From contig NC_057769.1 of the NCBI RefSeq assembly GCF_010389155.1, positions 7,192,735-7,256,734 on the forward strand: a stretch of 64,000 nucleotides of DNA, written 5' to 3'. Position 1 is the stretch's first letter. Each line of letters opens with the position of its first letter. Origin of the DNA: Erigeron canadensis (Eukaryota; Streptophyta; Magnoliopsida; Asterales; Asteraceae). Positions 43,601 through 55,258 of this stretch are shown piece after piece. Both the position numbers and the translations under genes were made by a program. The notes beneath the pieces were generated by a model that did no database searches, was not told the origin of the DNA, and was given only the letters and a program-made list of their open reading frames with translations.

Positions 43601-46600
43601 ACTAAAACATAGAATTATGAATGGACTAAGTTAATTGTGGGTTATAAAAACCAAAAAGGTAAATTTTATTATACTATTAAATTTATTAAACGTATCAAAA
43701 GTTTTTAAAAAATAATCCTTGGGGGCCGACTTAATAGATATAAATTATTTTGGACGAAATACAGATATAATAGTACTACTAAACGAAAAAACGGTGGTGG
43801 CCCGGCCCCCCACGGGCCCCTAAAGAGAACCGCCATTGGTGTGTGTGTGTTTGTATTTGAGATGTGTGTTTATATATATACATATATAAAAGCTTACAAG
43901 AAAGGTGGGTGGATAGAAGAACATAGAAGGGGGAATGAAAGGGTTTGCCGGCGGTAGGTGATGGTTGGTGTTTTCCCGGCGGCGGCAAAAATTTCCCGGC
44001 GGGTGTGGGTATGGGTGGGATTTTTTTGTTAATGTACGTGTGGTTCAATTTTTATGGATAGAAATGGTGGGGGTTTTGAATTTTTTGGGTAGAAATGTAG
44101 GGATTTATAATTTTGTTATGTTTTTTGATTTTATAATATATTTTATAACATTTTGATTTTCACCTTAAACTTGGCAAAATTTTGTTGCCGGAGACGTGTC
44201 GGAAAATTAGTCGGAGAAGATGACCGGAATAAAAGTTGCCACTTGGATTTAGTTGAGATGAAGATGATGATAATAAATAAAGTAAATTGCAATTTTCGTC
44301 CCTGAATATGTTACATTTTGCACTTTCAGTTCCTCGAGTGTAAAGGGGAAAAAACATTAATGCCCTTACGTGTTTTGCATGTTAGGACGTTAACGACTGA
44401 AACCTAACACCGTTTGGCAAAAGGACTTCAATTGCAATTTTTTGCCAAGTTTAAGGTAAAAATTGATATTATTTTACTTAAGGGATCGAAAGTGAAAAAC
44501 GTGCCAACTTCAGGGACGAAAAAACGTAATTTACTCTATGTATCAGATTGTATAGTTCTCACATCTATGAGACTGATAGTTTGGTGTCAATTCTGTGTTT
44601 GGTTTTTGATGGGTGTCGATGTTAATGTAGGTATGTAACAGACTTATGCATATTATTGCATTTTAGTGTAAGACAGACATAAGTAAATTGACTTGGTTTT
44701 ATCCAATATATGCATGTCTTTTTCACGAGGTGATATCTTTCAAAAAACATCCCCACATTTAATCTGTTAATGCTGCTCTTGTATTTTTCATTATGAACTA
44801 TGTTTATAGCTTGATAGCGTTATTTTTATTGGATACTAAATGCACCTGACTTATGACTTATTATTTGTCTTTGCTTACATTTTATTAGGTGGTGGCACAA
44901 ACTATAAAATCTTGTTTAGATAGATTGCCAGGCAGTCCCAGAACGCAGATTGGATTCATTACTTTTGATAGTACAATTCATTTTTACAATATGAAGGCAA
45001 GTATTTAGACTTTTCCTGGCCATACAGTATGTCATGCCATAAATGTTGATTGATGTTGACCACCCTTCTTGTTTTTATATTACCAGTCCTCTTTGACACA
45101 GCCTCAGATGATGGTCGTATCAGATTTGGATGATATTTTTGTTCCATTGCCAGATGATCTGCTTGTCAACTTGTCAGAATCTAGAGCTGTGGTAGAGGCG
45201 TTCCTGGATAGCTTGCCTTCTTTGTTTCAGGACAATTTTAATGTGGAGTCTGCGTTTGGGCCGGCTCTTAAAGCAGCGTATATGGTTATGGTTAGTGTCC
45301 TGTACTATCTGCCTATCTGTTAAATGCTTGACAATCTTACCTAAGAAATTTGTGGGTAATGACCAAAAATTACTTTCAAAGAGATACATCTTATGGGAGT
45401 AAAAGTCACTCTAGGTGCATTAAAAGAAGTAGTCAGGCATTTTATTGAACCTTTGATAATCGATTATGTTGCAACTAGGATGAAACTGATCATTTGACCA
45501 TGAATAACTAGATATTTGTATGGTGTAATATGAATGTTTTGGGTGATGTTTGCTAATTCTTGCTTATATTGTGTCAGCTATCTGAACTGAGTAATAGTTT
45601 TCTTCCTAATACTGCTTGTAGTTTTTTAATATGTATCTGGCAACTCTAAATGTCACATATGGTCAGATGCCTGACTGATGTATAGTTTTCTCTCCAAGAC
45701 TGCCACATTACTTACAACTTTCTTTGCTCTATGCAGAGCCAACTTGGAGGGAAATTGCTAATTTTCCAGAGTACTCTGCCCTCACTTGGTGTTGGTCGTT
45801 TAAAGTTGCGCGGAGATGATCTTCGTGTTTATGGGACAGATAAGGAGTATACTTTAAGAATACCAGAGGACTCATTCTATAAACAGATGGCTGCGGATTT
45901 CACCAAATTTCAGATTGCAGTAAATGTGTATGCATTCAGTGACAAGTATACTGATGTAGCTTCACTAGGTATGCACCGATGCTGAACTTCCTATTCTACA
46001 CTTTAGTAATTACCATATACATTGCACTTGCTGTTGACTGTTGAGGAAAGTCATTTGCCATAGAGGTGCACTTGCTGACCGTTTACCTCAAACGTCAAAC
46101 GTGTTCAGTTAATGAAGATTCAAATTTTAATTAGATAAAATGGGCTTATTGGGTTTAACAGGGTGCAACTTTTTTTTCTTTTTTTTTTTCTGGGTAAAAT
46201 GATGCAACTTGTTTTAATTGGATACAACTACCTGAATCACTTTTATAAAAGAAATATAGATTATTAATGTGGTTATACAATCTTTGGTAATCACTGCACT
46301 TCAATTGTTATAATTGTTAAATATAAAAAGTGGATGAAAAATTGTTTGTGGGACAGTTATTAAATATCTTGCATTTAAGTTTCCCTTTGCTGTTATGTAT
46401 TTATATAGCTTGTGTTTGTTGGATATTTCTGATTGGTTGATATTGGTGGCCTATCTGTTACGAGTACAAAAACCATCTTTGATTTTTACATGATCCACAC
46501 TAGCAAAGAATGAAATTTTTTATACGTATCTAAACAGATTCATACGAGAGAATGAACAAAATACTATTCGTAGGTGTATTGCTATCATCTGCATGGTTAT

Positions 46601-48138
46601 TCCATACATGTGTATTTGTTTTAAGAATTCTTGCTGAATATCTCTTAAATCACTTCATAAACTTCTATTCGTTCTGGGAAGCTTACCTTCACTGCGGTTG
46701 TAAATTCTTATAGTTACCAATGGTGATACATGTTTGAGTGTGTAGGTACTTTGGCAAAATACACTGGTGGCCAAGTGTATTATTATCCAAGCTTTCATTC
46801 TGTCATCCACAAAGACAAATTGAGATATGAGTTATCTAGAGATCTCACTAGAGAAACTGCCTGGGAAGCCGTAATGCGTATCAGATGTGGAAAAGGTTGG
46901 TGTGATGTAATTAAATAGCGATCGGCTACTACAGAGTTACAGATTACTGCTTTCTTAAGTTAATAAATTTTGATTACTTCACCTAAAAAGTTCATTTTTT
47001 AAAATTTTTTTCTATGTAGGGGTCCGTTTCACTTCATATCATGGGAACTTTATGCTAAGATCTACAGATCTGATAGCACTTCCAGCTGTTGACTGCGACA
47101 AAGCTTATGCAATGCAGTTTGCTCTTGAAGATACGTTGCTTACAACTCAGATTGTATACTTCCAAGTGGCTTTACTGTATCCTTTAATTCTTTTGATAAG
47201 GTTGTAGATCTCATTTATTTTACGTAGTTGAAGGTTTTATAAACAATATAGTTGATGATCTTTTTTCAAGTTAAAATTTTGTTCTAAATGGGAAAGTGGG
47301 TGGATTAATTTGGGCTGTATTTCATTGATAATGGGTTGGACTGTTGGAGGGTTTAAAAGTTTACATAAAAGGTACAACCTCCGGAATTTCTTTATTTAAA
47401 AAACTTGTGTCGTAATGTAACCATAGTTTTGCATTTATATTTGAATATATTAGTAAATAGTAACTCATTAAACTGAACATATGACTATATGAGGGTAAAA
47501 ACAGTTTGCAGGGGAGCCCAACCCAATTCATCTTAACTTGTTACCCAATTTGTCTAACACTCTAACGCACTCAGATGGCCACATATATTCTAGATAATTT
47601 TGTTTCTAATATTGACCATCATTTTTCCCTTGTCTTTTCTTTGTATTTTAAACTTCATATTTTATAATTAATAATATATGCTATAAGCATTGAATGATTA
47701 TTCAGTTAGCTGTCTTTAATCCTTTAATGAAAAAAAGAAGTTAACTGGCTTCATTGTTTTGTGAGTCATTATGAAACTTAATTTATGTATCTAACATTAC
47801 AAATTTTGATATAAGAACTTGATTCCATCATTAAGATCTTAGATATTTGCTTTAGATGAAAAGCTCGTCTATGAGCTTTTTTACTAAATCATCTTGAAAA
47901 TTACGCTCCACAATACTTTGGGTCTGTAGTTGCCTTTCTGCTGTAGGACACTGTAGATTACTTTTGACCTTATTTTTACATTTATGAATACTTAACGACC
48001 AAAAGATACACAGCATCTTGTGGTGAAAGACGTATTAGAGTTCACACTGCTGCAGCATCAGTGGTTACAGATTTAGGAGAAATGTATCGACAGGCAGATA
48101 CTGGTGCCATTGTTTCTTTGCTTGGTAGATTAGGTAAG

Positions 48139-48169
<31 letters not shown>

Positions 48170-49915
48170 TTGTGTGTGTAGAGAGAGTAAAAGGAAAGTT
48201 TTTTAGAGGTGGCAGTTTCAACTTTTAACCTGTTTATTATGAAGGGTTGATCTGAGTTATGCTTTATCTTCGACGGATTAACCAGGTAGTAATTAAAAAA
48301 TCGTTTTAAAAGTAACATGGTGTAGGGGCTGAAAAGTCCCAGAATATACTTCTAATTCAATAAACTCAATGTTGTAATTAAAAAACTTAGATTTTTATTT
48401 AACGCCAGGTAACTTTTTTAAACACTCGCTAATTATTTAACAAAGAACTAAAAAGTTTTGGACAAAGAGTGTTTTGGACCAACCCGACCTGTTTTGATCA
48501 GTTACCTAAGCAGCCAATTTCAACCCCCATACATGATAATTAGCTTGAGACTTGCCTGCTCTTAACCTCTCCATCACTGTAATTATATGCAGCTATTGAA
48601 AAATCGTTGTCATATAAATTGGAGGATGCTCGTAATAGTATTCAAGCAAGAATCGTCAAAGCTTTAAAAGAATATCGGAAACTATATGCGGTTCAGAATC
48701 GTGTAGGAAGCAGGATGATCTATCCCGAATCACTGAAATATTTGCCCTTATATGGATTGGCGTTATGTAAATCCATAGCGCTTCGTGGTGGGTTTGCTGA
48801 CGCACAACTTGATGAACGATGCGCAGCGGGGTTTACTATGATGGCTTTACCTGTTAAAAAAATGTTAAAGCTCTTATATCCTAGCTTATTAAGAGTGGAT
48901 GAGTATCTTGTGAAGGTAAGCTATATTCTTGAATTGTGTTTCTCGTTCCTGCAGTTATATCCTGCGGAAGAATAACAATGGCTTGGATAATGGGTCAAAA
49001 TGGTACAGGTCGAAACCAGTTAGGTCAACACATTCTGTCCAATATATTTAAATTTCTTTACATAATTCGTGTGTCACATATGATTGGAGAAGTTATATTA
49101 TTTCGGTAGTAAGCTAAATTTTTGAGTAAATTGAATAATCTACTTAAATTTATACTTTGAGAGACTTTCTATCCGTTCACAGTTTGTTTCCTTTTAAGCT
49201 TGTCTTTTTTCTTCCTTTTTTTAATAACCTGTTTGGCTTGTCAGACATCTTACATAGCTCGGATGCATAAGTAAATTGGTCAAAATTGCTTCCTCTACTT
49301 CTAAGTCTCGTGTTTTACATAGTTACTCTTTGTTTGCAGACACCTACTGTGGATGACGAATTTAACAGAGTTTGTAAAAGGCTATCACTTGCTGCAGAAA
49401 GCTTAGATTCTAGAGGAATTTACGTATTTGATGATGGTTTTCGTTTTGTTGTATGGTTTGGCCGCATGCTTTCTCCGGATTTAGCCCGGAATCTAGTTGA
49501 GGAAGACTCATCTACAGACTTCCCAAGGGTATGCTCTTTTTACGTTTCTGTAGTTTTATCATCCTGCGCCTTTTACAGCTTTTTAAGTACTGGTTTGTGC
49601 ATATTTGTAGGCTTTTCTAACATGGTCATCAAGGATGATGGTTGTTTCTCTTATTCCTTACTTTTTGTTGTGTATTTCAAGAATCAGGTTTGTTTGAGTG
49701 AACGTGACAATGAAATGTCAAGAAAGCTGAATGGGATAATAAGAAAACTTAGGCAAGCTGATCCATCATATTATCAATTATGCCATCTTGTGAGACAAGG
49801 TGAACAGCCTAGGGAAGGTTTCTTTCTACTTTTAAATTTAGTTGAGGACCAGGTTGGTAGTATGAATGGCTATGTTGATTGGATGCTTCAGATACATCGA
49901 CAAGTACTACAATAG
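40628..49915 (+). CDS. SEC24: SEC24-type COPII coat protein, 12 coding exons
   Basis: Cargo-binding subunit of the COPII inner coat; it pairs with SEC23 on the ER membrane. Coding exons: 40628-41689, 41781-41919, 42128-42318, 44889-44996, 45087-45290, 45737-45968, 46746-46895, 47020-47176, 48006-48133, 48593-48915, 49340-49528, 49688-49915. These give 3111 nt (1036 aa), with phases consistent at every junction. Residues 1-354 are Pro/Ser/Gln-rich and disordered, ending [20 protein letters not shown]. The zinc finger uses C370, C373, C392 and C395. The trunk (vWA-like) domain begins near 444 (YFFLIDVS). The beta-sandwich, helical and gelsolin-like regions follow to ..[15 protein letters not shown]. 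Length and sequence fit plant SEC24A-type proteins. Intron 3 contains a MULE, intron 4 is GC-AG, and intron 8 looks U12-type. No break in the frame. Confidence 0.95.
43084..43838. mobile_element. Possible element nested in the MULE
   Basis: AGTGGCGGATCTTAATA at the left and AATGGCGGTTCTCTTTA (reverse) at the right, with GTGTGTGT on both outer sides. Ends and flanks suggest a second insertion, but the flank is low-complexity. Confidence 0.35.
43299..43680. repeat. Three ~137-bp tandem repeats
   Basis: Copies start at 43299, 43432 and 43573, each with ACCTT(G/A)TTACGTGGA(T/C)TGTG, TGGGTTATAAAAA, AAAAAGGTAAATTTTATT and a GGAGGAAGACC junction. Located in SEC24 intron 3. Confidence 0.85.
44997..45086 (+). 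other. SEC24 intron 4, GC-AG type
   Basis: The exon ends ATGAAG and the intron begins GCAAGTA, ending ATTACCAG. The only join that keeps the conserved [14 protein letters not shown] reading uses the GC donor. The GT 4 bp downstream shifts the frame. Confidence 0.8.
47177..48005 (+). other. SEC24 intron 8, apparent U12-type
   Basis: The donor GTATCCTTTA fits the U12 consensus exactly. TACTTAAC at 47989-47996 fits the U12 branch site and sits about 10 nt before the acceptor AAAAG, with no polypyrimidine tract between. This join gives [15 protein letters not shown], the conserved SEC24 reading. The next AG (48013) gives an early stop. Confidence 0.8.
48145..48180. repeat. (GT)n microsatellite beside a SEC24 splice donor
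   Basis: Begins 11 bp after the GTAAGA donor of intron 9 (48134). Length variation here could affect splicing; this is inference. Confidence 0.9.
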
Positions 49916-50480
49916 TGAAGAGTACACACTAATGCAGGTACTAAGTTTTGTTGGCAAACTGGTTCAATAGTTAATGCGCCCATGTAACTCATTATTTATG
50001 TTAAACGGGTAAGCAAATGAGGTTTTCCTTATTCAAGTTACCTGGGGAGGGCGAGTCTTTTTGACTCGGTGTACGCAGCCTAAAAGGAGGGGGGGGGGGG
50101 GGGGGGGGGATCCTGTGGCCATTTCCAAAATTTTTCACTAGCCGCCCCCAAAGATTGTACCTAGCAGACGAGACCTCATGTCATATTGGGATGTCACTAT
50201 GCCACTTTGGAGGTGGTTACACTATTTATGCTAGTTTTTAACAAAGATGGGATGATACATGAACTTGCTGATAACTTAATCGGTTTTCATACATTAATTA
50301 ATTTCCGCCTTCAAATTCTAAACCTTATTCGTTAAAATGGCAGGTTCAGATATATATTTTTTTTTATGCTGGTTCAGTATCTGCTGTAGAAGCTTTGTGT
50401 TAATGATTTTGACATCTTTTTTGGGAAAGTTGGTAATTTATCTGTGTTGATAAGATGTATCTTCGTCGATTTGCTTGTTT
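49916..50480 (+). other. 3' flank of SEC24 with a 21-G run and repeat fragment
   Basis: The 3'UTR probably occupies the first few hundred bp. 50040-50230 contains GGTGTACGCAGCC and CTGTGGCCATTTCC, which recall a widespread plant repeat in reverse orientation. A run of 21 G at 50089-50109 interrupts it. Confidence 0.35.
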
Positions 50481-51568
50481 AGTTCTTCATGGACAACATT
50501 TTAGTTTGTTGATTTTCTTCCACAAAATATGTATTCAAAAGGAAAGATTCAGGGCTTTTAAGTATAAACCCATTTATCTTTCCAGAAAACAAAAATGAAG
50601 TATCTAAACAAACATCAAATAGATTAAAAAGTAGCCAATTATACTTCATTAAAAATGCTGAAAATTTAGCAACAATGAAGGACGTATAGACATGCATGAT
50701 AAGAGTATGACATTAAATTTATAGGCAGTTACCTCTTTTAGATTCACAGGTATATGTTTTCTATGTTTATTTAAAAGCTCGCTCCTAATATTATAATCAC
50801 ATGTCTTCCCTTTGGAAGACAGTCCCCCTTTTATAATTTCTTTTACCATGGCCAAATCTAAAGAAGATCAAAACACACTTGACAAGAACTAAACGTTTTA
50901 TTACTTTAAAAGTGGAGCTGATGATTTCTTTTTAGTATGACTTCTTCATAGATTGTATGAAGATACATGAGGGGATTAGTACCTATGATGCATGTTGACA
51001 CCTGCATCAAATTAAAAACTCTTAATCTCTTGCAAGGCAACAATGGATGAAATAAAAGTAGTTACATCAAATGGTTTTGCTGTAAAATTTATCTCCTTTA
51101 TGAGTTAATAAATAATGAGTTTTATGACTTCATTCAACTAATTTTCAAGTACTGAAATTGTGTTTAGAACAAACCTTGAACGTATGCGGTCAAGCTGAAA
51201 CATATCCAAATGAAGGTGATATGTGATTTGATGCAAATATAAAGATTACTCCAATGCTTTCTTTTTAATTATAAATAAGTTATTGTTGGAAAAAAAGTAA
51301 TAGAATAAATATTATGAAGTTAGTCAGGTATTTGAGAATTTCAGATTTTAGATTTTATATTTTGCTCTTGATCTAATTGGGCCTGGTCCAACACCCACTG
51401 GCAACTTAAGCCTATGAGCCCATTCACATGCCAAAAATGGTTTCACCGTCACCTGATTAAGCATTTAAGCTCCAATGAAAAATATTGTTAGTGTCGATAT
51501 TGTGTTTGACGAGGGGTTGGTTTAGGTTTGCTGGGGTACCCCAAATGGAGTAAGAAAGATGAGATTTC
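50481..51568. other. Spacer, no confirmed gene
   Basis: Minus-strand frame 50855-50649 starts MAMVKEIIKGGLSSKGKTCD and has a GAGGTAACT donor-like site after residue 41. I could not recognise it or find a second exon. Confidence 0.3.
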
Positions 51569-51571
51569 TTA

Positions 51572-52141
51572 GGCCGCTCCTTATAGCTCTTCTACACCAC
51601 GTCCGACGCCGGACCGTGCCTAGACGTTGGTAGCACGGCCTGCGTTTAGGCCGGCGTCTGTTCCTTTCTATTTTTAGACGCAGCGTTGGTGATGTATGTT
51701 GGACCCAAATCTGGTTTTAACGTGGCTAAATAAAAAAAACGAAATTTGTGTGCAGGTGTGCGGTGTGATCTATATATATATAGAGAGAGAGAGAGTAAGA
51801 AGAAGACACGTATACAAGACAAAAAAAATATAATTTGATATTTATTTAATTTTTGGTCTTTGGACTTTAAGTTATTTAGAAAATAATTCTTATACTTTTT
51901 AACTTTTACTCTTAAAACCTTTAATTTTTATATAGATCTTTGATAAAATACTTATTATTATTATGAAAAGTTTAATTTAATTTGATTTTGCAAAAAAGGA
52001 AAGATGAAATAATAAAATAATGTATGAATAATATTAGAAGTGAGTTAGAAGTGAGGGTTATAAGGAGGGGTGTCTTGGTGTGTTTAGAAGAGAGAGAAAC
52101 TGATGAATAGTGTTAGAAGCGGGTTCCTATAAGGAGAGGCC
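51572..52141. mobile_element. Tourist-like (PIF/Harbinger) MITE, TTA TSD
   Basis: 570 bp. Left end GGCCGCTCCTTATAG; right end in reverse GGCCTCTCCTTATAGG. TTA flanks both sides (51569-51571 and 52142-52144). It contains an internal GC-rich CGCCGGACCGTGCC patch and a TATATA(GA)n tract. Confidence 0.8.
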
Positions 52142-52144
52142 TTA

Positions 52145-54117
52145 AGCGCAGGAAGCGACCATTAATGGAATGTAGCTGTGTAGTAATTAGCAAAGAGGCT
52201 TTGTTTCGATTTTAGATCTCCACCACCACTTGGTGAGCCTAGCAAGGTTATAAGCTTAAGTCACAAACATTCTTCTTAGGCCATGGTTACTAGTGGTAGT
52301 GGGTCGATTGTTGTATTTCATTTCTATATTTGAAGATTATGAATGAAATATGAAAGTTTAGTCTTTGTTTTTCTCTTTTGTTTTTGAAGTCTCACACACC
52401 TCTATGGGTTATAAGGTTTTCTCAGTAAACCTATGAGCCTCCAAGAAATCTTTCTAACCTCAAGGGAACTTTCCCAAAAGAAATTATGCCTAATGTTTTC
52501 AAGAATGTTTAACACAATTTTAGTGGCTTTCTAAGATGAGAAATGGTATGAAGGTTTTTGTACATTAAAATTAGTTTTAAAAAAGAAGTTTATGCCCAAG
52601 ATTATGACCAATAACGCATAAAGCAACAAATAAAACTACATACATGTTATTGGTAAATATTTACATGTAAAAAGTTATAACAAAAATTGCTAAAAACATA
52701 TAAAATTAATATAACTTGATATGTTCATATGTAAATGAATCTCTTCGTATATATTATTTTCTGTGAATATATTAATGTAAACTTTACATGCGCGTAATTT
52801 AACTTTAATTTGACGTGTGATTCAACTTAAATTTTGGATATTAGATAGAAATATATTCTCGTCAACTAAAGTTGAAAGAAGCCAAGAGTTACAACACCAG
52901 TAACTAACTAATCAACAACACGACAATAACTAACAAAACAACAAATTTGCGTCAACAGCCAAAATGAATAAGACCCATGATCACATTCAATTCTTTTGAG
53001 ATGAAACAACTATTTTTAGACTCATAAAACGAATGTTAAAGGATATGATCGACCATCCCACTGATTACGAATTATTTGCATGTTAATAATTCTAACAACA
53101 TGATGTTTTGCTTAATCATAGAAATAATTTATTAACTGAAACAAAATTCACCAAAGGGCTTATGTGTGCTAGCATATCAATCAACAATTTAACAGGTTGT
53201 GTATGTTCAAGTTTATATAATGACGTGAAATACAATAGAAGAGAAACTAACAAAGAGAAGTCCCATATATAACGCACGTTACTTACGTCGTAATAGTATT
53301 ATGAAAAACTACGTTAAAAAAAAAATTAAAAATTGGCTTGCTTACCGCTTCTCGGAATGTCCAAAGAACATTACGTTTTGTAAATTCGTGAGATGCAACA
53401 ACCGATGAAGGTACCACATGACCTGATCTCTTCTTATTATTATTAAGAAAAATTTAGATCATGCTGGCAGCTTCATCTATTGAAGCTTCACGTTCATCCT
53501 ACAATTTAGTTGTTGATCGACTATGACTATCCATATGTAGAGTGAGAAAAGGTGAGGGGGATGTTTGTTCTTGAAAAAGATATGGATCATAGGATAGAGA
53601 CGCAAAGGGTGTATATATATATATATATATATATATAGATATATGAAGAAAGTAGAAATGTCAATGTATCAAACTATAAAAAAAAAGAAAGAAAAAACAA
53701 GATACTTCCAATGAAAACCTTGCATGTTATCTGGTACGGATAATTTTACTACTTTTGTGTTCACTTTGGGGGTTTTGTTGGTATTTAGGGAGCTTATATT
53801 AAACTTCTTTTTTAAACTGTGTGATTTGGATCAGTGATTCTGACTTTCGGAGATAAAAGTCAAAGGTTTGATTCTCTATCCCATATAATTGTCGGGGGTC
53901 ATTTTTTACCATTTAAGTAAAAAACAATTTTTAAAATATTTTTATTACTTATCTAATTAGAAAACCAAATAATATACAAAAAAAAAAAAAAAAAACCCAT
54001 AAAAATAAGCATTTTCAAACACCTCTTAGTTTTTCATATATTTGTAACTTTATAACTAATTGTTGACATATCTAAACAAACATATATCGAAATGAAGTCA
54101 GGCTTTAAGCTTTGTGG
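52145..54117. other. AT-rich spacer
   Basis: No gene or paired termini. (TA)n at 53610-53640 and an A-run near 53980. Confidence 0.4.
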
Positions 54118-54275
54118 CAAAATATATTTGCTAAGCGAAGTCCTAAGGACTGTAGTCAAGGTGTATTAAATAGGTATACATTTATCATAAAATTTAAGAG
54201 TGACTTTTTGATATGAAAAGTATAAAATTTTATGTATGTTAAGTGTAACTATAAAGACTATATTTAATATTTTCC
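54118..54275. mobile_element. Degenerate MITE, GCTAAACAAAG family, reverse
   Basis: GCTAAGCGAAGTCCTAAGGA, then TATACATTTATCATAAAATTT, mirrors the order seen in 54741-54887. Its ends are decayed. Confidence 0.35.
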
Positions 54276-54740
54276 ATAATTTATTATCCATCGTAATAAT
54301 TTAAAATTCTATTTATGGATCATACATAACTCTTATATCATATACTAATATGAAAAATCAGTATATTAGATATCAAATTGTTTATTAAGTGACTTTGGGA
54401 CACAAAACTAATTTTGATAATCTAATCATAGTAACAATTTTTTGTTGTTGAACTTTTTAGATAGTTTTTTACAAGTTTATTGTTACTTTCGTTATCGAAA
54501 AGAATGTAGAACTAAATCGTAAACAAAAGATATAGAATCCATGTGTAAAATAACATGAATTTATGGATTTTAATTTAGTTATTCCGAAAAAAACATATTT
54601 TTGAAGCATGTGGAAGCAATTTCTAGTGGTCCAGAGGAGACAAATTGAATATTATCACACCCACGCCACCTCCCTCATTAGGACTTTGGACCTTTTCTTT
54701 ACTACCTTAATTAATAATACATCGGGGTATTTTTTAATAA

Positions 54741-54887
54741 GAAAAATGTTAAACCTAGCCCTATTTAATGTGTATAAAAAATTTATACATTTTGCTATCA
54801 AAAGCCCACTCCTTGAATTTTATGATAAGTGTACAACTATTTAATGCACCTTAACTACAGCCCTAAGGGTTCCGTTTAGCAAAACCT
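54741..54887. mobile_element. MITE, GCTAAACAAAG family
   Basis: ATGTTAAACCTAGCCCTA at the left and TTTTGCTAAACGGAACCCTTA (reverse, shortened here) at the right. The interior CTCCTTGAATTTTATGATAA matches the copy at 14350-14504. Confidence 0.5.
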
Positions 54888-55027
54888 TTGTTATAAAGAT
54901 ACCGAGAAGTGAAAAATAAAATGTAAACTAATATTATTCTGACAAAATTATTTTAACAATTTTTTTACAATAGTTTCTTTTAAGATTTGTTGCCTACCTT
55001 TTACGATTTATACACTGATGGACAGTT

Positions 55028-55258
55028 TTGAAATTATCAAATTTTCAAATTGACAAAAAAAAATGAAAAAGGAAGGATGAAAAGTAAAAAAAAAACACTA
55101 ACGAATGTGGGCAACATTAACAGAGAGAATCTAACGCCATTAGTCGCGGGGACGAAAAGTGAAAGAGTGCCAAGTTTTGAATTTTTTGTTATTTTCACTT
55201 AATGGATGAATAGTACAAAACGTGTCAAGTTTAGAGACGAGTTAATAAAATTTTGAAT
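55028..55258. mobile_element. Fragment related to the SEC24-intron MULE arm
   Basis: GGGACGAAAAGTGAAAGAG, GTGCCAAGTTT and ACGTGTCAAGTTTAGAGACG echo the arm of the element at 42520-44537. Only one arm is present. Confidence 0.3.

Larger units (their letters stand above)
42520..44537. mobile_element. Non-autonomous MULE in SEC24 intron 3
   Basis: Arms of about 360 bp. AGAGTAAATTAC at the left is mirrored by GTAATTTACTCT at the right. Inner shared blocks include AAGTTGGCACG, CAATTGAAGTCCTTTTGC, GAGGGACTAAAAGTGCAAAA-like and GGTCATCTTCTCCG. Flanks ATATATCAG (42513-42521) and ATGTATCAG (44538-44546) match 8 of 9. The left end seems to have lost one AG, so boundaries are good to about 2 bp. The inside holds three ~137-bp tandem repeats and possibly a further nested element; no transposase. 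Confidence 0.8.
42319..44888 (+). other. SEC24 intron 3, expanded by a transposon
   Basis: A 2570-bp intron (GTAAGC..TTAG); 2018 bp of it is the MULE at 42520-44537. Without the element it would be about 550 bp, similar to its neighbours. Confidence 0.85.

Noticed and set aside
43299..43680. CRISPR-like array
   Set aside because: Three long near-identical units without short spaced repeats; an ordinary tandem repeat in plant DNA.
49286..49915. Single 209-codon frame at the SEC24 3' end
   Set aside because: It runs through a clear GT..AG intron (49529-49687) and starts inside the previous intron; the spliced model matches SEC24 better.
50649..50855. Minus-strand frame beginning MAMVKEIIKGG
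   Set aside because: Donor-like site present, but no partner exon, no recognised domain; kept only as a note in the spacer entry.
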